Below, in pieces: positions 1-14,242 of a DNA stretch of 64,000 nt. Each line of letters opens with the position of its first letter. Positions within the stretch are counted from its first letter, which is position 1. This stretch comes from Clavelina lepadiformis (taxonomy: Eukaryota > Chordata > Ascidiacea > Aplousobranchia > Clavelinidae). The stretch is from assembly GCF_947623445.1 (NCBI RefSeq), contig NC_135245.1, positions 15,507,501-15,571,500 of the forward strand, written 5' to 3'. The translations under genes were made by a program, and so were the position numbers. The notes under the pieces were generated by a model that did not search any database, was not told where the DNA came from, and saw only the letters and a program-made list of their open reading frames with translations.

Positions 1-88
1 ACAATAATATGAATACTATAAGTGCTACAATATAGCAAGACTACTGAATGTAACATGCTATCGTAGTGAGTTGTATTTTTCATTTCAG

Positions 89-3000
89 GTGTTTTACTCA
101 ACATCATGAATTACTTCGGTATCAACAATGCCATGGGCGGCTTATTGCAGACTGTCTTCATCATAAGCTACATGGCCGTGGCGCCTATTTTCGGCTATCT
201 CGGTGACCGCTACAACAGAAAACTGGTCATGCTAGTTGGAATGACGGTTTGGTCCGGTTGCACCTTACTGGCATCGTTTATTACCAGCAAAGATGTGAGT
301 GTTGTTGTTTTATTCTTCGGTCAATGAAAACGTTTCAAGTGTGCCCATATTAACTTCATCCAGGACTAACTCCATCGTTAGAGTAAAATCATAAATATTG
401 CCATTGTACTATTAAAGTACAGTAAGTACACGTCCTCTTTTAGATGTGTCATTTACAACAGTGCAAATGAAATGGTGGTGTTTAGTGCCATGTATTCGCA
501 CAACCACGGTCAGGATAGTTAGTTGGAATTAGTCACCGGATTGTTTATCCACCTTTTACAAGCGTTTGTAAGTTGCATTCGCCAACTAACTGTGGTTACC
601 CGTATAACGTAGAAATGGCCAGAAATTGCGAAACAATTGGGATTAGTTTTGCAAAATTTGCAGAATGTTACAGTTATTATCACAAGCGTAACGCCTAAAT
701 GGTAAGCTACTGAACATTTTTTTCTAAACTAACTAACCAAATTTTTATAGCTTCAATACTGAGTTGCAAAAGTCATTGTGATGTGCCTCGCAATAAGAAT
801 TTAGATCTTAGTACTTTTGGCGATTATAAGCTAATTTCAAGATCACTTAATGGATACAAAGTGTTAGTATTGATGTAGAGATATATGAGAAATGGTATTG
901 GTATGAAAGATGACAGTTGACGATAATCAAGTTTTTGTATGTAAATGTTGGTGGTTATTCTTTCACCTGAAAGAGTCGTATTTTCCAAGCTATTCAATTT
1001 TTTAACTAACTGAAATGTTACAACATGTTGCCTAAATATGCGTGCAGTTAAACCTTGAACCACTAAAATCAATATTTGCATGTACCAAATCATCTAAATT
1101 AACCACCTATTTTAAACAACGGGCTGCGTGACCTACTTACGGCGAAATAGTGACTTCCTAAATTTTTATGTATCCTAAACGTTTCAATGTTAAGCCGCTG
1201 GTGTAGTGTGATTAAGTCGATAAAAAGGAAATATGCCAATGCTTATTTTAACTGGACCAACCTAGCCTTCCCACACGTTATTAAGAATCAATCTGCAAAC
1301 ATGGAAACCAAACTAGTGGATGTTTTGGGTTTGTGCTAAGTTTTCGATTAGTATTAAATGTTTTGTCGTGCATTCAAAGTCTTTTGCTGACAGTAGTGTT
1401 AGTGGTTAAAAACTGACGAGTATGGAATAAGGTTTCGTTTCCTAAATATAACTCTTACTTTAGGATAATGTAATACATTGAATGAGCTGCATGCGCTATG
1501 TTATTTGAAGACGGATGTCGTGGCATTCTAAAAGCGATACAGTATTATTTTAATACTGTTTCAAATAGAATTGTTTTATGATTGAATGAAAGTATTTTCG
1601 TTTCTTTTCAAAACCCTTTTTTCAGCTTGTCTTTTGCCGCAGCGCTGGTATGTCGAGATTTGACCGCAATTTATCATTCCGCGTTCAGGGTTTTTTATCT
1701 AGACTTGAAAGCAATTACCTTCTTTCTTGCTTTAGCTTCGTCGGCATACCGAACATTAATGCGCTATGACGTAATTGTTGTGGCTGGACTACAGTGCTTT
1801 GCCCATCATTAGGCTACAGCTACACTGAGTGTTGTGATGGAGTTTTAATACTTCGAAAATTCGTCTGGTGCAATCTGAAACACTAGTTAAAATTAACTTT
1901 TTGAGGCACTTTTTTGCGTTTCAACCGATCTTTGAACTTTTTGGTTCCATTGGATTCAGAATGCTTCGTCCAACGCCAACATTACGTTTCCGTTTGTTCG
2001 CCAATTTATCTTCGTTTTTTTGTCATCAACAGCTTACAGTAGTTGTTATTCACCTTTTAGTCTTTTCCGATGTATAGAGTTTGATGGAAGATTTGAAGAG
2101 TCCCTTTAGTTAATTATATATATTCCCTAGTTTGTATAGGTTTGCTCTGTTTTGACTGCAACATGAAATTAGGGTGTGGTTTATTTATAGGTCACTTCAG
2201 AATCATATTAATACAAAAATAAGTTTCTAGTCGGTTGGTTAATCGTTTGTTAGTCAGCGGCTTATTCCAGGCTTAGCATACAATGAAACCGGCTAACTCG
2301 ATATCCCACGTACCGTACACTTTTCGCAGGTCTCGCGTAACCCGAGTGTTTCCTTATTTGTGCTGAAATTTACCGCAGCGGAAGCCAGAACTTGTAATCT
2401 CAAACAGGCGGCTTTTACGCTTCATCGGTCACACGTTTTCACTCTGGGCCAAAACGTAGAAATAAATTACTACACGTCTTTGCTACACTTCGTCTTAGCC
2501 TTATTGCCTTGCATTTTGATAACCTGTAAACCACAACACTGCGTTAGGGTTGGTTGCACAACAAAGATCCCGAATGAGCGAAATAACTGAAATAACTGAA
2601 CAGTACCTCATATCTTCAAACGGTTGGGAAAGTTTTGTGTTTTTTTCTTCGTACGGCTTGGCACAATGCACGTACCCAATACAATGTACGTACGTATCCA
2701 ACAAGTCGGTCAAGGTGGAGGCTAAGTTGACTTATCGCATTACTAGCATACCTGTTTGCGTAAACCGTCTTGTTTTGAAAACTTACGCTGTTTAGGTTTT
2801 AATTTTTGCGCTTTCAGTTGTTTGTTCATGTTAGTGATGCAGTTATGTAAGCAAACAGCATGCAGAAACGCTTCCTTCGGTTTTGCCTTTAACTTAACTT
2901 TTTGAGGTAACCTAGATTTCCTTTTCATCAAACAACGGTCAAGTGATAGCAATCAGGTCACAGATTAGGGTCTAGTGAAATCCTAAAGATTGTTAATTCT

Positions 3001-6000
3001 TCGATTAAACAGTTGTAACTGTGGTTTGCTACAACTTGTACCTTGCCTGTCTGTTATCTTCGTTTTGTGACGTAATATTTTGCCACCGATACGCCATTAG
3101 CCATTAAATGCTTCACAAATGGGTGCGAAGATTTGACGGTTTTAAGTTAGACTTGGAAATTAACTAGGCTAGCAACGTGTGGCTTTCACATAACAGATTT
3201 TGACAGTTTAAAATTTAAAAGTAATACAATGCCAAACAATAGAAATATGTAGATCTAGTTGCTGTGTACCGAACATAGTGTTTTTTTTTAAATTGTTGTT
3301 TCAAATCGCCCTCAGCGATGGAATTTCTTTTTATTTCCACTTGAAACGGTGAAATTGTGTCATACGTTTTGTCTTCGTAAACCGTGGCGACTACTGTTAT
3401 AATTTGAATGGTTTCATGGTAATTGCATTTTACTGAAAAAAGTGCGCTTCAAACATTTACTGCATTAGATCGTATAGTTTCAAAGCTTGTTTCCAGCAAT
3501 AACCGCAGAAAACTAGATCAAAAAATTAGCTGTAATTTGCAGATTATACAGAATACTGCAAATGATTTCTAATTTATATATAATATTTATGATTTATATA
3601 TATATAATGTATATTTATATATTCGCATTATAAGTGCCATGCACGCGTATATTGCTGTATTTGCAAAGGTTATTAAGCTTAACCTTAATACGTCTAAAAC
3701 TAAGCGACATTTCTCCTCAAGTTTATCTCTCAAACATTCATAATATTTCAGCTTAAAACATTAACTGACCGTACGTTTCTCTTTAGCTGTTTCACCGAAT
3801 ACTGGATTTTTCAACTTTGCTCATAAGTGCATGATTTAACAACATAAGGTTTTGCAATAACAGGTTTAATCGAGTTTGTAATGTCGTCTATGCAGAGACC
3901 CGCCAAAGCACGTGTTTTTTTCTTTGGACGACAATTTTCCTGGTAGCTTTGTGGTTTCTTTTAAAGGGAAAGGTTTAGGTGCGGTTGCTTGGGCAGCACA
4001 AGACTCGCCACGTATAAACCTTGGCACGACTTTTAAATAGCAAGCTTTTAATACGCAGATGACGTTGACTGTTATCCTTTCAATCATTTGGAATTGCAGT
4101 TTGTTGATAATAAGGATCTAGAAATGCAATTATGTTAGTGTAGAATAGGCAGTGAATTTTTCTTGCAGGAGTATAAGATATTTATTGTGTGATGGTTTCA
4201 AAAGTTTTCCTCTGTAGCTTTTGCGTGAATATCTTGTCGGTATTTTTGTCACAAAATTTCGTCCTTGTCCGCCCACCCGCTGGTGAGATCAGTGGACCTT
4301 CGCATGATGTCATAGTTTACGCTTGAATGTTTCTGAAACATGTCCCTATTGAACGTGCCTGCTGTGTTGGTGTATAAGACTCCGGTTAAAGCACCATGCG
4401 ACAGGCAAGTATTTCATCTAATCCATTTCTACCGCATAATTATTATCTGGAACGTTTCACGGCACATCTCAACACTTGAAATTATTTCATCTACTCACGG
4501 TTTAACATGCCTGGCAATTAAAGTTATGTGGAATAGCACGATCCTGTTGTGCACTGTCGCAACGATTAATTATAAACTCACGAGACTCGTAGTAGCCTTA
4601 CTGTGGTGTGACCAAAGGAGTGCGTTAGTGTGCACATTAGTTCCTGTGATTTGAAGTAAGGTTTCGTATTATATTTTGGACAGTAGGGCGGATGTTTTAA
4701 TAATCACGTTCTCATTTGACGGAATGCTTCCTTGTCAGATATTACTGTCACGCGCTTTATTGAACTGTGGAATCCCGCAGCGTCAGGTTATTGCATTCTA
4801 CTTTTGTTCCTGGTTTCATAAACGAAGTTGGGACGAACAGCAGGAAATTAAATCTTGCGAAATCTTCGTACACTCCTTGCTGGTTTCTGCAACGCTTCCC
4901 CATAACACTTTTTTTGAAACATTAGAACATATTGTTACATCAGATACGTCACCTTACATAGAGAGGCAGATAATTGCACAGTCCAACTCGTAGGAAAGTA
5001 ATCTTAACAGAATTCATTTTTTTTCTTGCAGCATTTCGTCTGGTTTCTGATCCTCCGTGGCTTGGTCGGTATCGGAGAGGCATCCTACTCCACTATTGCT
5101 CCCACCATCATCGCTGACCTTTTTTTCAAAGCTCAGAGGACGAGGATGCTTTCTGTATTTTTCTTCGCCATCCCTGTCGGAAGGTGAGAGTCCGGCTAAA
5201 CGTAGGCTAGGAAGAACTAGGACCATCGAGATGTCAGATTTGCCGTTCTTTTAACGTGGCAATATGTAATTTCTTCACGTCTACTGGCACCATTGGTTCA
5301 CATCACTCCCAAAGGACTGGCATGTTGCTTTGAGCTTGCGAAATTTGACATAGTCTTTGTAATGATTAATGAAAGTTTCGAAAGACTGCTTATTATTGCC
5401 TCACTCTTTGTACAGTGCGATTAAGCGATGGGAGATGCAATATACTTAAGGTTTAGTTTAAGATTATGGACTTTGCGCTTCGTTTTCTATAATGTTGGAG
5501 TGGACAATGGACAGTTGATCATAGTTCTTGGGTGTGTTATTGGTTTTAATTGATTACTTCAGTTCAGCAACAACTTTCGAAATCCGTTAGCTTTGCGTAA
5601 CTCTTGCCATAAGCACACAAGATATAAAAATTATAACTAGTAGACTTCCGTGTCTGTTGCTGTATTAATGAAGTCTCGGTTGCCTTAGTCATAAATACGA
5701 GAGATTAAGGACGGTTTTATCGCATTCCCTGCGTGCTATAGCGTTGAGCTGGACCTTGCAGGGCTGTAGGCCTTGTGCAATTCCACCGACATAGATAGTT
5801 ATGCTTTAACAGTAACAATTGCGGTAGCTCAGAGGATTAAATTAGTATGTGTTTGCTATTATTCAGCATTGGTTATGGACATGCAGTTATGTGCTATCTC
5901 TATCGGTTATTTGATTGTGCGTGTTATTTACGGACTTTGTAGGGGATGGCATCTATGACGTGATCGCTTTTGCGTGATTTACAGCGCAAATTCTTTTATT

Positions 6001-9000
6001 ACTTGTGTTAAATGGTCGAGTTCAGCGTTTTCATTTTCAGCTTCAACCAGGCTTAGCATTGCCCAAGATACCAACATGTCACTTTATTTTACCAATGTTG
6101 CTAATGAAATAAGTGAAACCAAGTTTTCCAATATTTGAAGTTTTTTCGTGAAAGTCGTCGTTTCACTGATAACGAAATCGTTTGCCCTTTTTCTCCACGC
6201 TTGCAATTTTGACGAGCCGGCAAACGGAACCAAAGTTCTGCTGCGTGTCCTTCATCACGAGTTACCATTGTTATGCAGAATGCTTCCAAACAAAGCAAGA
6301 TAATATGCAACAAGATTCGAACAAAGTCCGGCGTAGCGTAAATGTTTGATCATCACCGGTCAGCTTTATTCTTTAACCCAGCTAAGATAGATTAGTTGCA
6401 AAATCAGCAGCATACGCTTATATTCAGCAATATTTTCGGCTGACGTGTGGAGCCGGTATGCAAGGTTTTATAAAACTTGCACGAACTCGTATAACCCAGT
6501 AACTCTCCCATTTAAAAGTGTGGGTTCAGACAGACGAATACCTTTATTTTCTTTTGGGTTATTTTGGTGTGGTCAGGCGTCCAGCATGACATTCTGAGAC
6601 CAAGCTGCACAAAAGCAGCACTAACTTCTCACTCATTCAGTAGCGAAAATATTTTAGATAACAGGTCTGAGTTGTATAATAATCAGGAGAAATAGACCGA
6701 TTTTAAAGTTGCCAATGAAATAACGACCTTGCTGTCGCCGATAACCAAGAGCGTTTTGATTTACAGACCAATCGAATCTTTCTGGTAAGTTTTGAGGATG
6801 TAAGAATGATAAGGGTTTGTGCTATGCTAATAAATGAGGTCGGAAAATGCGGCTATTTGTTTGCATTAGGCTCTTGGCATGCGTGAACTGCGACGAAACC
6901 ACGGTACTAGTGCCATTGGCAAACAAAATGTACCTTACTTAACATAGGACGAAGGAACGGCAAATATTTGGCGGTGACATGCTGCTACAGCCAATTGGCA
7001 AGAATACGCTAATTATTAAACAAGTTTTCGTGCATACTCGCTATGAACGCTGCGTTTTTACCGAGATACTTTACATTGTCTTCGGTTAGGGTTACGGTTA
7101 GGCTGCAGCCTGTTGGTAACAAATATGAAAACGGTGCCGGTATGTATTCTTGATCTGCGTATGTAAGCATTGATGATTTCACCGTTAATTGGTTACTGTC
7201 ACCATAGTGGTACTTGTCTACGTTAACAGTCGCCAAGATTTTTACAACCGGGAATTTTTAGCCTCTAGTCGAGTGCGTAAATTTCCAATCATGCAGATTT
7301 CTCCTAGTGATGCTGATCTTACAAATTGATTATTAATACCGCCTACGTTTGTCAGTTAACAAGAATCCAGTCCCTACTGGCTTAAAATGTGCGTCAAAGC
7401 TTCAGTGACTAATGCATTCAGCATTGTAAACATTTTGTATAAGAACCGTAAGCTGCCACCGTTCCTGCCAGATCGATGACTTCTGTATCCAGAAGCAAGA
7501 CGTGCAATTGTGTTACTTGATGTAAGTTGATTGTTCTCACGGACTTGGACAGGATTGAATAGTTTATGCCAAAATGTGTAATTACCATGCATGATTTATC
7601 ACTAATCTCAATATAAATGTAAATTCGAAAGCTTTGGGCCGTTATCAAGAGACTTTATTTAAATTAAATATCATTTGTTTTCTTTTTCTGGTCAATATAA
7701 CTTAATTGCGTAATATCAAATAATGATTGAATCATGTCACACGCAGAGCATTCGCGGGGGCAAAATTTTCCCTTTTAAAACAAGACTGTTTATTATTTTG
7801 CACGGAGTGTTATGCGGATACTCTGGTAAGATTAGCAAGAGCACATTAAATCAAGAAATCGTTAAAACGAAGTGGTGTTGTAAATCCCGGTACAGAAAGG
7901 GTCAGTTCGGAATATCGGCGGTGTGCAAGCAAAAGTCGTTTTATTATTCGCCATTTTTTTCGTCTTCTGTATCCTTCTTTGGTAATTCTCTCATTGCGCT
8001 TCAAAGTTTCAGGTCTCATTATTATCGCTGACTAGTTACATAGTGGACCGCTGCTATGCGAGGAAGGCGAAGCACGTGGTGTTGAAACGTTCTGCATCGG
8101 CGCGTAGGGTGTGTCCCCAGCTAGTCGCCTTGTCCAGGAGGGCAGAGTTAAGTCATAGCCAGAGTTTGCTTCAAAGGGATATGAAGGCGTTTCTTTTGAA
8201 TGCATGTGTTCTCCTACAGTCGTTTTATCTTTGTAAGACAGAATTGTTAACTACTTAACGTTGCTCTGTCGGTATATTATGTGGTTGTGATATTTAACTT
8301 GATTGATTGAATGATAATTCGGCATTCAGGCATTGAAGTGCAATCATGGTACAGTTTTGACACCGGCCTCGGATGTTCTAACATTATCTCATAGTTTTGA
8401 GTATACCGAGTATAACCAAACTAGAGCAGTACACCTGCACTGCTTTGTAGCAATTTACATGGTGTAATTAACCGTTAGTGCCGATAAGTAGTGCAGACGT
8501 TTTTCAATGTTTCTCGAATCGTGTGAATAGCCTCTGGCTTGCAGATTATTCCACGCTTCTATTATTCCTGACCCGTATGAGATAGCCATTTATTATCCGC
8601 TTTCAAAGTAAACTGTGAAGTTATTTCAAGTAACCTGAAGTTCTAGCAATGCACTTTCAGCATAGGTTTGTGTTACGTATTGACGCAAATTAATTAATGT
8701 ATTATAACTATAACATTATGATTAAATTTCATGCTAAACGTTAAGGATTTTAAATGCATGTGTTTTAATGGTTCGTATGTGTGCTTTTAGGTGTTAATAC
8801 ATGAAGTAGCGTTGACAGTGTTTGGGAAACTTAGTACGACTTATTCAGCCTAAAATACATAGTCATTGTTTCCGCTCCGTTTCACGATTTTAACGGCGAA
8901 ATACAAATTAATTATCGTTGCATTAACAAGGCGTATATTACTCTTAACTCGTGACAACAATTTTTAGAATAGCGATTTAAAGAAGTCGTGCCAAGCGTGT

Positions 9001-12000
9001 ATTTTCCTTATAGGAAGACATTTTCATAATTATGACGACATTAATGTTTGACACTTGATAAATTGTTTGCTACTAAAGAATCACGTCTTTAATTGCGTAA
9101 TACGCGCAGTAGGAAGTATTTGTTGTGGTGTAAAACGCAATTTTAAGGCTGGTTTTTCATAAGAAAAAGCAGTGCGGCAGCATTTTTGTTGAAATATTTA
9201 CAAAAATTTAGTTTTAAGTGTGTTACAGGAATTACTTGGTGATCACACCTGGAAAGCTATGCTAAATGTTTTGCGTTATGTATTTTATTGCCTCAGTGCT
9301 TTTTACGTTGTTTTTTACCCGGCAGTTTCAAGTCATCAAATAACTGTCAGCGCTTAGACTTTTCAGATTAACTTAATGTTTTGATGTCAAAGTCGTTTGC
9401 ATACAAACCCCAGAAGTCAGTGGTATGTAATCGTTGGTATAGACTTGATACTTACGACGCATTCGTCGCATAACGCCGGCACAGCAGTCGGCTGTTTCCT
9501 CTGCTGAATTTTTACCACTCGTAGTTATCATTCAACTGGCGTTCTGCATGTAATGCACTTTTTATTGAAAGGAAGTAGTGTGACTCTGCCGAAAATTTCT
9601 TTGTGAAACCTGAAACTTGTCTAATGGTGTAGTTAGTCTGCAGTTACCGCCTTCAGAGGCGGGAAACATAATCGCATTTTATTGAGTCTAACTCTAATCT
9701 AATCGTACAGTCCTGGTTACGGTTGACCTTGTTTATCGTTCTAGAGACGGATTACAATTTTTATGTTGGACTTAAACTTTAATTTTTACACAACTTGGTT
9801 AATTATTATGGTGTTGAAGCTACAGGTATGAGACTGTTGCACGAGACTAGAAAGATTTTTGTAACGCAGACAATGTGGAAATTCCGCACCAAAACCTGTA
9901 GTTTCTACCAGTGCTCAGCTTTTAGGTCACACTCCAGGTTCTTATGACGTAACAATTTCCGGCCTCCTGCCAATTCGAGCAACCCGGCGCCTTGTTTAAT
10001 GACGCTGTCAAAAACTGTTGGCAGGACAAATTACCATTGTACATCCGGTGGTGACCCTTTTATTACTCTTTTGATTACTTTTTGGTTCAAAGTACAAGTA
10101 TTTTCTTACCCGGGTTATCTCTTCTAATTTGGGCGTATCAAGGTTTCGTATCGATGGCTTTCTACTAGGCCTGGCACCGAATGTTGTTTCAAGCAATAGG
10201 AAAATGTCATTATAACGCGCTTTCGTTTTGACAGTTCGCCCTCATTTATTCTTTGCTTTGACCACTTTTCTTTGAGCCGCTAATGCTTCAGAAACTGCCG
10301 TTTCCAGGCTGTGAAAGAAAATAAACTATTTCAGTCTGTCTTTGTGTGCAAAGCCCAATCATGTCTACGCCAAGGCGTGCTGGCGCCACCTAACGGGCCA
10401 TCGAGTTAGACAGATTGGTCTTGCACACAATGGCATCGTGAATGGCCGGCGTGTGGGCATAGCTCAGACCGTCAGCTGTTCGCGCCCGGACTGACTATCT
10501 ACATCAGCTTAAGGTCACAAAAAACTAGAAAAACCTACAAGAAAGTGAGTCAGAACGCAAGTACAACCTGTAGAAGTAGTTAATAGCAGTAAAATTCACA
10601 TTTAAGTACTGCCAGATCCACGACGTTTCCTACCGTCATTGCCTCGACAAGGGGTCAAATTTCTTTTCCCTTTCGCATGGAAGGCGCGCAATGTTTTGTG
10701 CCTACTACACTGCTTTTTCAATACTGCAGTTGTCGATGCAAGTCATTAGTCATTAGTCAATTTTCAGATGCATTTACCCATTCAAAGCCTTCCGCGTTGC
10801 TTCAAATAACACGGTTATTGAAAATGAAGTCGTTTAATCTTAACAATTATTTCTGTTTAACAGCATTGTGGTGTTGGTATTAATTAGTCTTAACATATCA
10901 CAGTGGCCTTGGATACATTGTTGGGTCTGGAGCAGCAAAAGCATCTGGATCATGGCACTGGGCACTCAGGGTAAGAGAGGATCTTTCGATGCCTAAATTA
11001 TCAACGATTGCAGTTTTTTTACAATTATTCTATGACGGTATAACGAATTAATCCTTTATTCAGTGTCTCTTTCGACAAAAACAGAAAAAAATGAAATGAA
11101 AACACGAAACGAACATCCGGTTTATTTCACCATGCGTTCGTTTTCTGCTCGCAGGTAACCCCAGGACTTGGTGTGATCACTATGATACTAATGATGATAA
11201 TTATTCCAAACGTCAAGAGGGGGGCCTCGGAAACGGCCACCGACATCGCTACTATCAAAAATCTGCAAGGGAATCGCGCCTCTTACCTGGACGACCTCAA
11301 GTATATTTTAAAAAAGTAAGTCGGTAAAACGCCAAGATAGCTGTTGTAACACTGCATCATCGGTTTTGTTGGTTTGCTTTTTGCTGATTCCCCTTATCTA
11401 CAATAATTAACCAGTACTACGCACCCATTTTTTAAATGCTCACAGCCATTTTATTTCTTTACTTCTAACTCTATTTTTGCAGTAAAAGTTTTGTGTTCAT
11501 CACCATCGCGTTCACTTTTATGGCTTTTGTCGTTGGATCGTTGACAATCTGGGGTCCAGTGTACGTCGCTTACTCCCAAATCGTCGCTGGTACTTTGGCT
11601 CCATGCACTGTAGAACCTTGTGAATATGGAGAGTAAGTGGAATATTGGTACTGTGTTAACATTTAATCTCTTTTATATGGTTTAACTTTGGCAGGGTTGC
11701 AATATAGTTATTGCAGTATTTAAATCAGTTTTTTTTATCACACTCAAGTCGAATGCCAACGTGTAAAATCTTTTATTTACTCGACATTTTATTGTGTTAG
11801 ACGTTGAAACTACATTTTATGATCTTATTACATTAATTCAGCGTTTCATTCATATTCGGGCTGATCACGTGTCTGGCTGGTTTTCTTGGTGTGTGGATCG
11901 GTGCAGAAAGCGCCAAGAAGTGGAAAGATAAGGGAAGAAAAAACGCTGACGCCCTCGTCTGTGCAATTGGTTGGTGCACTCTTAATGTTGAGATTTACAG

Positions 12001-14242
12001 TGTTGCTGTTCAACTTTTTATGCGATAGGCCTGTGATTAACCCCAGTACATTCCCTGTTTTTTATTTTTCTAAAGGTTTGATAGTCGCTGCTCCATTCAT
12101 GTTGGCTGGTTTTCAGTTGGTAGTTGTTAACTTGCCGGCCGCATGGGTAGGTTTACTTCGCCTCAATGCATTATTGCGGTATTTTAAAGCAAACAGTATT
12201 TTAACCACCAGTGCTTAAGTTTTTTCTTATGAACACTCATTTTTAGACAATGATTTTCTTTGCCGATCTTTCTCTCTGTCTGACCTGGACTTTGGTTGGA
12301 GATATGACCTTGGTAGGTAAAAATCTGCTGGGAACAAATCTACGTTTGTTTTGCGTTGATTTCTGAAGAGTTTTGTAACAACACTAAACGTATCATTTAC
12401 TTCAGTATGTCACCATGCCTAGCAGGAGGTCTACGGCTAATGCGATGCAGATCTTACTCATGCATTTGCTTGGAGACGCTGGAAGCCCATACCTGCTTGG
12501 AGTGGTATGTTGACGTCGATTTCACAAAAATTTCTTGCATTTCCTAGTTCATGAATTTATTCAGTTATAAACTACTGTATTACTCTATACTCACTATAAA
12601 CGTCATTGAACAATTTTTTTACTAGTTGTTCGGGTTTTTAAATTGCTTGTTAGCTAGTTAGTATAGCTTTGTAAAAAGATTAGTTAGTAATTTGTTGTTC
12701 AAGTCTTTAACTTTTTTTGAAGATGTCTGATGCATTGACCGATGCTATGCCCGACACATATTACTCCAAGTACCTCGGACTGCAGAGAGCTATGTACGTC
12801 ACTTTATTCGCCGCAGTCCTTGGAGGTTTTTCGTTTCTGCTCGCCTCGCTCTTCCTTGAAATCGATAAGAAAAAAGTCGACGATGCCTTGGCAGGTTAGT
12901 ATCAGACTGGGGAATTCCCCAGTTATCACCACTTGCAATAAAGTGTTATTAACTTATTATATAATGGGGTGCTTCTTAGGTATTACAAAAAGGAATCCTA
13001 AGTCGTCCTTTGACCGTCGTGATGTTGACTATGTCATCGTTAAAGAGTCTGTCATGTAATTCTGTTCCTTTCTCTATTCTGTTCTTTCTACTTTTTTGTT
13101 TGTATTAATTTTTCCAAGCAGATGACTTAAAATTGCAGTAGCTTAGCTGTTGTTCACTATCCGTGTTTGCAGAAGTTAAAATTGCCGTTTCATTGACAAT
13201 TAAATCTGCGTCTTGATTGGTAAAGACATTTTTCCCTCGTTCTGGTATCCATGCGTTTAAGTGACCTTGGCACTACCTCCGGTTTTGGTTTAGCATTGCC
13301 AGTCTGAGACGTGTAGGTTAACTTGCCTGTTTTAACTCCTTCCACTTTTCGTTTTCGATTTCTTCACCGCAAAAATCGGAATTTGGAGTGCATTCGCGAA
13401 GGTATCTGGTTTGTTAGATTTTGACTTGCAGTGCTGTGTTAGGTTCGCTTGACTAATTTTAGCTGTTGTGTGAGGTTGACTGATGACGAAACTTGCGTTT
13501 TGGCATCTGAAAACGAATGGTTGGATGTTTCTGCTATTTTTCCATTACCAGCTTCGATAAGTAATTGCTGCTGGAGAGATGCTTTTTTCTTTGACTTATC
13601 TGAAATGGAAGTGTTCCGCTGTTCTTAACCTGTTTTGACTTGACTGCTTTGTGGTCGTTTTGAGTCGCGTAGACAAGTTGTGTGTAAAACTTTTCCGATA
13701 ACTCTGGTGAATTTACTTTTAAAAACGAGATGTAAAATTTGTACGCAGTACTCAGTTTATTATTAATACTTGCAGGTCTACAAACTTCCTCAATGAGCTC
13801 AACACCGCCATCTACAGACAGCAATGAATCTGTTGAGTTGAATATTGTTTCCTCTAGTAGTGAATCCGAAGACGTGCTATGTACGAATAATGCAACAGCT
13901 TTTTCGTCCAATCAGACGTACTTGCGGCCCGCAGAGCATCCTGGTTTTTCTGCTGACGGTGACACTGCCGATCTGTTACAAAAGTTGCCGGTACAAGACA
14001 GCCGTTTTGAGGAAATTCAATCATATTCTGTTTCACCGGATTATATATCCATACTGCCCGGACGTAGCAGTCCGGGTCCTGCCGAACAGTATTTGGCGAA
14101 AGTTCGGGTTCGGTCGACAGATTTGCGAACGATGTTGCCTCAGAATGGAGAAAGAAGATCAATAAGCGACAATGACGAAAGCGATCACTCAACGAGTTCG
14201 AGTGTATTATTGTTGCCAGATGCGAGAGAAAGCAATATTTAA
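89..14242 (+). CDS. SPNS: Spinster-family MFS transporter (SPNS1-like), 5'-partial
   Basis: Spliced CDS. Exons: 89-294, 5032-5183, 10904-10970, 11155-11315, 11483-11632, 11842-11969, 12076-12146, 12247-12312, 12406-12504, 12723-12894, 13776-14242 (TAA). Every junction has an AG acceptor and GT donor and the phases agree, giving 578 residues after a 2-nt partial codon; the N-terminal part is upstream of the window. Family hallmarks seen: the MFS loop motif [10 protein letters not shown], then [24 protein letters not shown](S)[38 protein letters not shown] and [10 protein letters not shown], which match the SPNS family in order. Known role of the family: proton-coupled export of lysophospholipids from lysosomes (SPNS1) or of sphingosine-1-phosphate (SPNS2); which applies here is not decided. 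The first two visible introns are 4.7 and 5.7 kb, the others 93-881 bp. The last exon encodes an unusually long Ser/Asp-rich cytosolic tail. Confidence 0.93.
295..5031 (+). other. Large SPNS intron, no recognised gene
   Basis: Intron between the SPNS exons ending in SKD and beginning HFVWF. It holds only short, unconserved-looking ORFs in all frames and an AT-rich patch near 3565-3625 (TA-rich low complexity). I recognise no coding exon, RNA gene or mobile element in it, although regulatory elements cannot be excluded. Confidence 0.6.
5184..10903 (+). other. Large SPNS intron, no recognised gene
   Basis: Intron between the SPNS exons ending PVG and beginning GLGYI. No coding exon is recognisable. 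A GC-richer patch near 10340-10480 contains an imperfect inverted repeat (about 20 bp arms near 10340 and 10430), possibly a small foldback element. Confidence 0.6.
12895..13775 (+). other. Last SPNS intron
   Basis: Intron of 881 bp between the exon encoding the last transmembrane segment (ends DDALA) and the tail exon. It starts GTTAGT and ends TTGCAG. I see no gene in it; short ORFs running into it from either exon are read-through of the coding frame. Confidence 0.6.

Noticed and set aside
4340..4993. ORFs of about 105 codons in an SPNS intron
   Set aside because: No start context, splice pairing or family motif; length is expected by chance in such a long intron.
13534..14192. - strand and alternative-frame ORFs at the SPNS tail exon
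   Set aside because: The + frame joins in phase to the SPNS chain; the others have no independent support.
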